Positions 35,798 through 42,685 of a DNA stretch of 64,000 nucleotides are shown in pieces (position 1 is the stretch's first letter; each line of letters begins with the position of its first letter). The notes beneath the pieces were generated by a model. It saw nothing but the letters and a program-made list of their open reading frames with translations, was not told where the DNA came from and searched no databases. Location: positions 12,816 through 76,815 of the forward strand of contig CAZIUE010000017.1 in NCBI GenBank assembly GCA_964542535.1. Direction: 5' to 3'. The DNA comes from Pseudopelobacter sp964542535. Its GTDB lineage: Bacteria > Desulfobacterota > Desulfuromonadia > Geobacterales > Pseudopelobacteraceae. A program made the translations under genes and the position numbers.

Positions 35798-36964
35798 ATG
35801 GCGACGTACAATCTCAGGCGTTTTGCCCATGCCGACGGCCTCAAGGCCATCGCGCGTGAGCATCTGTTGGCTCTGCTGAACCCTCACAAGCCCTACTTCG
35901 ACGGCAGAGGATTGACGTTGCCGCCGCCGTCCGCCTCCGACGGCATCGACTACGACCAACTCGTCAATGTGCTCATGAACCCGGATACGGACACGCCGAA
36001 GGGACTGCTCGACGCACTCTACTTCGTGCACGAGATGGCCACGCCGGAAGCCATGGACGTCCTTTTACAGGAGGCGGAAAACAACGGCATAACCCTCAAC
36101 GGGAACCCGGACCCCACCGCGGCCGACGTGGCCGTTCAGGTCTACCTGCAGAACAAGGACCTTCTCGAGCGCAAGCACGCCGAGCAGTACCTCTTGAAGC
36201 CCCGGTCCTTCGAGTATTTTCAGACCGATACACATCCGATCCCCAAGTTCAAACCGCCGACAGCGAAAGCGCTCGTGGCTCTGGAAAAGGACCTCGACGA
36301 TTGGTTCGAGAAGAAGAAGCGCGGCAGGGGATCGAAGGTCTTCGTTTACCCCAAGAAGGATTCCGTGTGGTTTCTGGTGCGTCACGGTGATCCGTTGCGG
36401 CGTGAGGGCAGCCTCGACGGCGGTCAGGCTTCGAGCGTCTTCTACCGTCCAGAGAAATACGACGTGCTGGTTTACGAACCGACCATCGGCGAGATTCGAA
36501 TGCACGCTTGTGGAAAAGGGGAAAAGGACCTCTTCCGCCGGCAGTTCGGCCGCCATGTGTTCAGCAAGGAGGATTTCTTCCCTGAGACCGGCAAATACAC
36601 GCTCGAGCCGCTCCGGACCGACGGAGATGCCTCCGTCATTTGCACGGACGTGGACGGCATGGAATGGGTGCGGCTCAAGGAGATACAGTTTTTCTGGGGC
36701 GGCGCGGAGAAGGAGACCGAGATACGCAAGGCCAACGACGTGTTCGCCGCCTACGCCGGGCGCGGCCGCACCATGCCCCAGAAGGCACGGATCATCCGGG
36801 CGAGCTTTCAGGTGAAATTCACCGACTCCAAGACGGCCCGGACCGTGACCATCCGCCCATCGAACATCGCCCAGTACACCAGGGACAGTGACGCCTCCGT
36901 GGTCGAAGACTGGCTCACCAAGCGCGGATTCATCCTTGCCGAGCAGGAAGACGATGAGGAATAG
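35798..36964 (+). CDS. Unknown protein 1 behind the LexA-like repressor (388 aa)
   Basis: Not recognised. AAGGAGG lies just before ATG 35798, 21 bp after the repressor stop. The protein is soluble, with no signal peptide or membrane segment. It has an N-terminal helical part, a mixed alpha/beta middle (FVYPKKDSVWFLVRHGD, YDVLVYEPTIGEIRMHACG) and an acidic C-terminus. The stop overlaps the next gene, so the pair probably acts together. Position behind an SOS-type repressor suggests a damage-inducible or lysogeny-maintenance role. Confidence 0.7.
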   Translation: MATYNLRRFAHADGLKAIAREHLLALLNPHKPYFDGRGLTLPPPSASDGIDYDQLVNVLMNPDTDTPKGLLDALYFVHEMATPEAMDVLLQEAENNGITLNGNPDPTAADVAVQVYLQNKDLLERKHAEQYLLKPRSFEYFQTDTHPIPKFKPPTAKALVALEKDLDDWFEKKKRGRGSKVFVYPKKDSVWFLVRHGDPLRREGSLDGGQASSVFYRPEKYDVLVYEPTIGEIRMHACGKGEKDLFRRQFGRHVFSKEDFFPETGKYTLEPLRTDGDASVICTDVDGMEWVRLKEIQFFWGGAEKETEIRKANDVFAAYAGRGRTMPQKARIIRASFQVKFTDSKTARTVTIRPSNIAQYTRDSDASVVEDWLTKRGFILAEQEDDEE

Positions 36965-38015
36965 GCCGACCGGATTCTGGCAGACACTTGAAACCGTTCC
37001 CGGCGCGGCCGCGGTGGATGCCGAGTGGAAAGCCCGGTTCGGGAACGATTATGGGACGGCGAAGGCCTTCCTTCGTCCGAACGGCAAACTGGCGTCTTCA
37101 CATCCCTGCATGGTTCAACGCGGCTGTGGCTGTGAGCACGAAGTGGTCGTGCACGGTCCGGAGGACATTGTCGCCGTCTGCAGGTGCGAACGTGGATGCG
37201 AGACTTTTGTCCTGCAGCGATCCGACATCGTGGTCTATGAGCTGGATCGTCCGACTCTCGACACGGCGCTCGCCAAGGTCTTCGACCTGATCGCAGAAAC
37301 CGACGCGGGAACCGATCTTCCCGGAACGACGCGCATCGGCGTTTACTCTCCATATGCCGGATACCGTTTCCCGGTCTACCTGACCATCCAGATCGAACCC
37401 GACGATTTCAGCGAGGCAGTGGATGGTCTCCTGGGCAGGAATGGCACGCCGTTCATTCTCTTGTCTCCCACGCGGGAACTCTGCTCCACGAAGGCGGAGA
37501 AGCGGCTGACCGACAAGCGGTCGGGCTTCTTGTCCCTGTCGGAAAGCGTTGCCATCGGTGACAAGCGACAGCTTCGGCTCCTTCGTCCACTCGATGAAAT
37601 CCTGGCGCAATTCCGCGGGACCAATCTTCCGCCTCCGAAAGAGGATGGTGCCAAAGCCTTTTTCCCCACACCGCCGGATGCGACTTGGGGCGATGTGTCG
37701 ATCCGCTTCAAGGACGGGCATACCGTCTCGGTCAAAGTCAAATCGGCCGGAGGCGTGTTCAACTACACACAGATGGGCATGGCCAACAAGAAGAACGGCG
37801 ATCCCACCGTTCAATGGGAACTGCTCAAGACTTTCGCCGAGGAGCGAGGCGTTCTGGACTGGAGCAGCAACAAGGCCCACAGACGCAATCAGAAACGCCG
37901 CGAACTCCTCGCCGCCGACCTGCGCGACTTCTTCCGCATCGAAGGCGATCCCTTCCGCCTGACGGATGACGGAAAAGGTTGGCAGGCGCTCTTCCTCATC
38001 TCCCCCGACGAATAG
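36954..38015 (+). CDS. Unknown protein 2 behind the LexA-like repressor (353 aa)
   Basis: Not recognised. Start ATG 36954 lies 11 bp inside the end of the previous gene. Residues about 45-80 carry a Cys cluster (CMVQRGCGCEHE, then CRCERGCETF), consistent with a zinc site. The C-terminal 80 residues have a winged-helix-like pattern (FNYTQMGMANKKNGDPTVQW, ADLRDFFRIEGDPF, WQALFLI). This points to DNA binding or scaffold function and is inference. The gene ends before two CGAAATTTCG palindromes. Confidence 0.7.
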   Translation: MRNRPTGFWQTLETVPGAAAVDAEWKARFGNDYGTAKAFLRPNGKLASSHPCMVQRGCGCEHEVVVHGPEDIVAVCRCERGCETFVLQRSDIVVYELDRPTLDTALAKVFDLIAETDAGTDLPGTTRIGVYSPYAGYRFPVYLTIQIEPDDFSEAVDGLLGRNGTPFILLSPTRELCSTKAEKRLTDKRSGFLSLSESVAIGDKRQLRLLRPLDEILAQFRGTNLPPPKEDGAKAFFPTPPDATWGDVSIRFKDGHTVSVKVKSAGGVFNYTQMGMANKKNGDPTVQWELLKTFAEERGVLDWSSNKAHRRNQKRRELLAADLRDFFRIEGDPFRLTDDGKGWQALFLISPDE

Positions 38016-38027
38016 CCAATCTTCCGG

Positions 38028-38172
38028 CCCAGCGAAATTTCGCTGGGCTTCCGGAAAAAAAGTTAAAAAAAGTTTCCCCTCTGTAGCCCAGGCATCCGCC
38101 TGAAATCTCCGCATTTTTCTGTCCTTCGCCATCGACGCGCCGGGCCGTCCCGCCCCTCTCATCGAAATTTCG
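38028..38172. promoter_or_regulatory. Two copies of palindrome CGAAATTTCG
   Basis: CGAAATTTCG at 38033-38042 lies inside a perfect 20-bp palindrome at 38028-38047 that is flanked by CTTCCGG on both sides. A second CGAAATTTCG sits at 38163-38172, 130 bp away. The first could be a terminator stem or operator; the repetition favours a protein-binding site. Confidence 0.5.
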
Positions 38173-38245
38173 CCAAAGAGGGGTGACGGTCCGGCGAGAC
38201 CCTCACCCCTGGAAGAAACGCCCGGATGATCCGGGTGAACGCCCC

Positions 38246-38287
38246 CTGGGAGGTCCATTCGCCGGACCCGCCTCCCAGGGGGCTTTT
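38246..38287 (+). terminator. Rho-independent terminator before the 110-aa gene
   Basis: CCCTGGGAGG (38246-38255) pairs with CCTCCCAGGG (38273-38282), with inner GGTCC/GGACC pairs, followed by CTTTT. It closes the repressor-unknown-unknown transcript or lies in the leader of the next gene. Confidence 0.75.
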
Positions 38288-38323
38288 CGTTGATGCGCCC
38301 AAGTGCGCGAAAGGAGGTCCGGT

Positions 38324-38656
38324 ATGACGGATGTCGTGACAAAGGCGGCCCTGACTCCTGCCAGGAAACGCTTGGTCGAGCTGATGCAGGAGATCAACTA
38401 CGGGCGGATCGAGGGACTGCGCGTCCAAAACGGCGAGCCGGTCTTCGATCCCCCACCCACCGTGCTGCGGCTGTTTCTGTTCGGCAAGAACAACGGACCG
38501 AACGAATCCCGCGGCAACGACGGCTTCGCTCTGAAAAAGAAGGTGGCGGAGCTGTTCGAGGTCTTCGACCGGGAGCGTTCGCTCTCGATCCAGGGACTCA
38601 TGATCGACAACGGATTACCCGTCCGCATGACCGTGGCGGACGCGGTCCGGGTCTGA
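38324..38656 (+). CDS. Hypothetical phage protein (110 aa)
   Basis: Not recognised. AAGGAGG lies eight bases before ATG 38324. The protein is soluble and basic, with a helical N-terminus (LTPARKRLVELMQEINYG) and a strand-rich middle (IEGLRVQNGEPVF). It lies alone between a terminator and the sigma-like gene leader, in the early region of the element. Confidence 0.65.
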   Translation: MTDVVTKAALTPARKRLVELMQEINYGRIEGLRVQNGEPVFDPPPTVLRLFLFGKNNGPNESRGNDGFALKKKVAELFEVFDRERSLSIQGLMIDNGLPVRMTVADAVRV

Positions 38657-38686
38657 TTCAGACCCGGCCATAGAGCACGGTCCATC

Positions 38687-38806
38687 ACCAGACAACAGAC
38701 TGGCCGCAGAGCGGAGGTCGTTGTGGGTGTCGCCGATACCGGCGTACTCGCAACACCTCCGCTCGCTTCGTTTAGAGCGGTCGTCCCGGCGTAGGTCGAC
38801 ACCCAC
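38687..38806 (+). promoter_or_regulatory. Repeated leader segment, copy B, with nested stem-loops
   Basis: ACCAGACA followed by CGGAG-2nt-CGTTGTGGGTG aligns with copy A at 31833. GTGGGTGTCG (38723-38732) pairs with CGACACCCAC (38797-38806), and CCGCTC/GAGCGG (38759-38780) forms an inner hairpin. It ends 32 bp before the sigma-like gene, so it is a candidate structured 5' leader controlling that gene. Confidence 0.5.
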
Positions 38807-38838
38807 ACGAGCTCCTCCTCGGCCCCGAGGAGGCTCAG

Positions 38839-39426
38839 ATGGGTTTCGACAAACGCTACGAAGGAATCGACGAGTATGCCGTTCAGATCATCAAGTACAA
38901 GGCAAGACAACTGGTCGGACGGGTGGGCTTCACCGAGTCCGACCGCGAGGACCTGGAGCAGGAGATGCTGATGGACCTGCTCCAACGCCTGCCCAAGTAC
39001 AACCCCGACCGCGCCCAGCGCAACACCTTCATCGCCCGCGTGGTGGAACACAAGATCGCCACCATCATCGAGGCGCGGAAGGCCGGCCTGCGGGATTACC
39101 GGCTCTGCAATTGTTCGCTCAACGACCGCTTGGAAGACGAGGAAGGCGGCTCCGTCGAGCGTATGGAGACCATCGATCAGGAGGATTACCTGCGCCGCAC
39201 GGGCAGACTTTCACGCCCTGCCTCCGAGTTGCGCGATCTCTCCCTCGACGTTCGCAAAACAATCGAGAAGCTTCCGCCCGAGCTGCGTGAGCTGTGCAAG
39301 CGTCTCGATACCGACACCGTCACGGAGATATCCCGCGACACCGGGATTCCGCGCGGAACGATCTATGAGTCCATCAAGAAGTTGCGCGCGATCTTCGAAG
39401 ACGCCGGCTTGAGGGACTACCTCTGA
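38839..39426 (+). CDS. Sigma-70-like transcription factor of the phage
   Basis: A 195-residue protein laid out like a small sigma factor. Region 2 is about 30-85 (SDREDLEQEMLMDLLQRLPK, NTFIARVVEHKIATIIE). Region 4 is about 140-190 (LSLDVRKTIEKLPPELREL, VTEISRDTGIPRGTIYESIK), with a clear helix-turn-helix. GAGGAGG precedes ATG 38839. It is the prime candidate reader of the six bipartite elements in this region, the second of which begins 4 bp after its stop. That link is inferred from exclusivity and position. Confidence 0.8.
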   Translation: MGFDKRYEGIDEYAVQIIKYKARQLVGRVGFTESDREDLEQEMLMDLLQRLPKYNPDRAQRNTFIARVVEHKIATIIEARKAGLRDYRLCNCSLNDRLEDEEGGSVERMETIDQEDYLRRTGRLSRPASELRDLSLDVRKTIEKLPPELRELCKRLDTDTVTEISRDTGIPRGTIYESIKKLRAIFEDAGLRDYL

Positions 39427-39429
39427 GCG

Positions 39430-39462
39430 TCCGACGGTCCGGGTCCGCCTCCGGTAGGTATT
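39430..39462 (+). promoter_or_regulatory. Bipartite promoter-like element, copy 2
   Basis: TCCGAC at 39430-39435, 13 bases, then CTCCGGTAGGTATT at 39449-39462. It lies directly after the sigma-like gene and 101 bp before the start of the recombination and replication block (39564 onward). Confidence 0.75.
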
Positions 39463-39563
39463 GACCGGGTCGGATGCGTGGAAGGCATCCGAGAGGTCGC
39501 CCAAAGCATCCGGCCCGGGCGCGCCCTCCAACAGACCTTACTGAACGGAATGGAGGCAAGATC

Positions 39564-39878
39564 ATGAACCGAGAACTTTACCGATACAACTTCGACTCCA
39601 AGGTCCCGATCCGGGACATCGAGGAGTCCCTGCTCCTGGCGGTGCTCGCCGCCGAGAGCCTTCACGGCCGGTCGCTGGTTCGGCTGGACGCGTCCTTCTG
39701 CCTGGATTCGCACAAGCGCTCGTGCGTCGTGGATGCAGCGACCGAGGTCGGCCGCGCCATCGCCCGCATCTTCACCGGCTTTCTCACCCGAGAGTTCGGG
39801 GAAGAGGCTTTCAAAGTCGAACGTGTGGGTGACGGCCCAGTGTTCGGCCCCGAACTCAAAGCCACGGGGGCCGCCTGA
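39564..39878 (+). CDS. Hypothetical phage protein (104 aa)
   Basis: Not recognised. GGAGG lies before ATG 39564, and the stop overlaps the next start by one base (TGATG). The sequence SKVPIRDIEESLLLAVLAAESLHG followed by a short beta stretch looks like a compact globular protein. First gene of the recombination block and co-translated with the nuclease gene. A conserved phage accessory role is all that can be said. Confidence 0.65.
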   Translation: MNRELYRYNFDSKVPIRDIEESLLLAVLAAESLHGRSLVRLDASFCLDSHKRSCVVDAATEVGRAIARIFTGFLTREFGEEAFKVERVGDGPVFGPELKATGAA

Positions 39879-40894
39879 TGGAAGCGAAAACGACCACCAC
39901 CTATTCGATGTGGAGCCTGTTCCGCAACTGCCGCAAGGCATGCGAGTGGCGCTACATCCAGGAACTGGTTCCCCTGAAACGGGACCACAACCTGGCCTTC
40001 GGTACGGTGATCCACAAGTGCCTGGAAATCTGGCACGGCGGCAGGGACCTGGCTCCCGTCCTCGATTTCATCGACCGGACCTATCCCAACCGCGCGCAGG
40101 AGGAAGACCAGAAGCGGGACTGGCACCTGGCCGCGGCGATGATGAAAGGCTACGCGGCCTGCTATGCGAGCGAGGAATTCGATGTCGTCGCCCTCGAAAA
40201 GACCTTCGAGGGGAACATCGTCAACCCGGCTACCGGCGCTTCATCCAGAAGCTTCGTGCTGGCCGGAAAGGTGGACGGCGTCGTCAGGATCGGCGACGAG
40301 CATTTCCTGATCGAGCACAAGACCGCCTCGCAGGTGGATGCGGACTACCTGGAGCGGCTCTGGACCGACTTCCAGATCGTCCTCTACTCACGATACGTGG
40401 AACAGACTCTCGGCATCCGCATCGCGGGTGTCCTCTACAACATCCTGGTCAAGGCCCGTCTGCAACAGGGACGCGGTGAAACCGAGGCCGAGTTCGAGGC
40501 GCGGCGGGCCGATCTGATCGCCAAGTCCAAGACCGGCAAGAGCAGCGCCAAACGCAGACTGCCGGAGAGCGACGACGAGTTCCAGGCACGGCTGGTCGCC
40601 AAATATACCGAGCCGGGCATGTTCCACCGGGAGATGCTTTATCTCTCCCGCGACCGGTTCGAGACCCTGCAGTCCGAACTCTGGGAACTGACCCAGGCCT
40701 TTCTCGACGCGCGCCGTCGCGGCGTCTTCTACCAGAACACCGCCTTCTGTTTCCACTACCGCCGGTCCTGCGCCTATTTCCCGCTCTGCCGCGCCGACGG
40801 CAGCACCAACGTCATCGAGAACTTTTACCGCAAAGTCCCCCCGCACGAAGAGCTGCGGGACGAGACCTCGTTCGAAGAGGCTTCGGCTTTTTGA
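39878..40894 (+). CDS. PD-(D/E)XK nuclease of RecB/Cas4 type
   Basis: A 338-residue nuclease. The N-terminal CRKACEWRYI, then FGTVIHKCLE, the catalytic Asp in AGKVDGVVRI, EHKT (Glu and Lys of the PD-(D/E)XK core) and the downstream Gln/Tyr helix (FQIVLYSRYVEQ) match RecB-like and Cas4-like exonucleases. Cys residues at the N-terminus and in the C-terminal CFHYRRSCAYFPLC could hold a 4Fe-4S cluster, as in AddB and Cas4. Next to a Sak4-like ATPase it likely resects DNA ends for phage recombination. Confidence 0.85.
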   Translation: MEAKTTTTYSMWSLFRNCRKACEWRYIQELVPLKRDHNLAFGTVIHKCLEIWHGGRDLAPVLDFIDRTYPNRAQEEDQKRDWHLAAAMMKGYAACYASEEFDVVALEKTFEGNIVNPATGASSRSFVLAGKVDGVVRIGDEHFLIEHKTASQVDADYLERLWTDFQIVLYSRYVEQTLGIRIAGVLYNILVKARLQQGRGETEAEFEARRADLIAKSKTGKSSAKRRLPESDDEFQARLVAKYTEPGMFHREMLYLSRDRFETLQSELWELTQAFLDARRRGVFYQNTAFCFHYRRSCAYFPLCRADGSTNVIENFYRKVPPHEELRDETSFEEASAF

Positions 40895-40920
40895 GGACCC
40901 CATAGAAAAGGAGAACCGAC

Positions 40921-41700
40921 ATGTTGCCTACGAAGAAGAGTCCCCCCAAGCAGGATCACGCCGATCTCACGGTGCTGGTATACGGCCCGAGCAAGATAGG
41001 CAAATCGACCTGGTGTTCCCGGTCCGAAGGCGCACTGTTTCTCGCCACCGAACCGGGGCTGAATTCGCTGGATGTCTTTCAAGTCCCCATCAGGAGCTGG
41101 GAAGAGTTACTCGCCGCATGCGGCGAGATCGCCGAGGGGAAACATCCTTACAAGACCGTCATTCTGGATACGGTCGACAACGCCTACCGGATGTGCAGCG
41201 ACTACATCTGCACGAAGTTCAAGATCGAACACGAGTCCGACCTCGGCTACGGCAAGGGCTGGGCGCTGATCAACAACGAGTTCCACCGTGTCCTGACCAA
41301 GCTGGCCTTCCTGCCATACGGACTCGTCCTGGTATCCCACTCACAGGAAAAGGAAATCGAGACGCGGACCGGCAAGTACATCCGCATCATCCCGACGCTC
41401 CCCGACAAAGCCCGCAAGATCGTGCTGGGCATGGTCGACCTGATCCTCTTCTGCGATCTGGAAGTGACGAGCGACGAGAGCGGCAAACCGGTCTACCGCC
41501 GCGTCATGCGCACCAAGCCCAGCCCGCATTACGAGGCGGGCGACCGCACGGGAAGGCTTCCCGAAACCATCGACCTCAATTTCCAGGCTTTCATTGAAGC
41601 ATTCAACAGGCCGGCGGCCGCGCCGAGGGCGAGTGCCCCGCGGTCGGTGCCGGCACCGGGGGACGGGCAGGACAAAAAGCCCGCACCCGCCGGTAAATAA
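40921..41700 (+). CDS. Sak4-like RecA-fold ATPase
   Basis: A 259-residue phage ATPase. Walker A is YGPSKIGKSTW (about residues 21-31) and Walker B-like is VILDTVDNAYR. The fold order (EPGLNSLD, LTKLAFLPYGLVLVSHS) matches the AAA_24/Sak4 family of single-strand annealing or RecA-like recombinases. The C-terminal tail is Ala/Pro rich and disordered. The neighbouring nuclease and DUF669 protein are the usual partners. GGAG upstream of ATG 40921 supports the start. Confidence 0.8.
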   Translation: MLPTKKSPPKQDHADLTVLVYGPSKIGKSTWCSRSEGALFLATEPGLNSLDVFQVPIRSWEELLAACGEIAEGKHPYKTVILDTVDNAYRMCSDYICTKFKIEHESDLGYGKGWALINNEFHRVLTKLAFLPYGLVLVSHSQEKEIETRTGKYIRIIPTLPDKARKIVLGMVDLILFCDLEVTSDESGKPVYRRVMRTKPSPHYEAGDRTGRLPETIDLNFQAFIEAFNRPAAAPRASAPRSVPAPGDGQDKKPAPAGK

Positions 41701-41724
41701 ACCCCATAGATGGAGGAACAGACC

Positions 41725-42219
41725 ATGCAGAACGAAGACTACGGACATTTTGACCAGCCACGCGGCCCCGAGGACATCGACCTCGCACAGTTCGACGACG
41801 ATTTCGCGCATGCCGAGGTCGAGGAACGCGAGTTCGAGACCATCCCGGACGGCAAGTACCAGGTGAACGTCGAGCGGGTGGAACTGACCCGGGCCCAGAC
41901 CTCGGGAAACCCCATGCTCAAGTGGACGCTGCGAATCCTCGCCCCGAAGTTCCGGGGCAGGCTCCTGTGGCGCAACAACGTCATGGCCACCCGCGAGAAC
42001 ATCAAGTGGCTCAAGACGGACCTGCACACCTGCGGGTTGAACCTGGACAAGCTCTCCGAGCTTCCGGCCAACCTGGAGAAGCTCATCAACGTCAAGCTCG
42101 AGATCACCAAGCGCACGCGCGGCGAGAACGAGAACGTCTACATCAACCGGCGCATCGTGCTCGAAGACGGCGGAGACGAATACGACTCGGCGGCGCGCAA
42201 CGCCCTGGCCCCGTTCTGA
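41725..42219 (+). CDS. DUF669 protein, probable single-strand-binding partner
   Basis: A 164-residue DUF669 protein. The core has the family plan: IPDGKYQVNVERVELTRAQ, NPMLKWTLRIL and a C-terminal DLHTCGLNLDKLSELPANLE with KLEITKR. DUF669 proteins lie next to Sak4-type recombinases and are thought to act as phage SSBs. The N-terminus is acidic (DIDLAQFDDDF). ATG 41725 has TGGAGGAAC upstream, so the ATG at 41710 is not used. It ends one base before the ERCC4 gene. Confidence 0.8.
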   Translation: MQNEDYGHFDQPRGPEDIDLAQFDDDFAHAEVEEREFETIPDGKYQVNVERVELTRAQTSGNPMLKWTLRILAPKFRGRLLWRNNVMATRENIKWLKTDLHTCGLNLDKLSELPANLEKLINVKLEITKRTRGENENVYINRRIVLEDGGDEYDSAARNALAPF

Positions 42220-42220
42220 C

Positions 42221-42685
42221 GTGGACCGGGTCACCGTCGTCGTCGACACGCGGGAGCAGGAACCCTACACCTTCGAATCCGGTTGCACGGAGGTCGTCCG
42301 CCGCGCTCTCCCCGCCGGGGATTACTCCGTCGAGGGGCATGAGGATTCCGTGGCGGTGGAGCGAAAGACTCTCGAGGATTTCGTCTCCACCGTCATCCGA
42401 TCCCGCAAGCGGTTCACCAGGGAGCTGCGCCGTCTCTGCGAGTACGACGTCGCGTGCGTCGTGGTGGAAGCGGACCTCCGGGACATTCTCGGCGGCCGCT
42501 ACCGCTCCGGAGCGCATCCCAACGCCGTCCTGGGCGCACTGCTTTCCATCGTCGTCGATTTCGGCATCCCGGTGTTTTTCTGCTCCGACCGGCAGGCTGC
42601 CTGCCGGTTCGTGGAGGAATTTCTACACAGGTATCACCGGAAGGTATCGAGACGATGCGAACAAGATCGAACAACCAATCCGTAA
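42221..42685 (+). CDS. ERCC4-type nuclease
   Basis: A 154-residue XPF/ERCC4-fold nuclease. The catalytic pattern is clear: VVVDTREQEPY (GDxnERKx3D family start), LPAGDYSVEG, and VERKTLEDFVSTVI. This nuclease cleaves branched or flap DNA and is common in phage recombination modules. The start is GTG 42221, one base after the DUF669 stop. The 3' end overlaps the start of the RecD2-like gene by 31 bp. Confidence 0.85.
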   Translation: MDRVTVVVDTREQEPYTFESGCTEVVRRALPAGDYSVEGHEDSVAVERKTLEDFVSTVIRSRKRFTRELRRLCEYDVACVVVEADLRDILGGRYRSGAHPNAVLGALLSIVVDFGIPVFFCSDRQAACRFVEEFLHRYHRKVSRRCEQDRTTNP

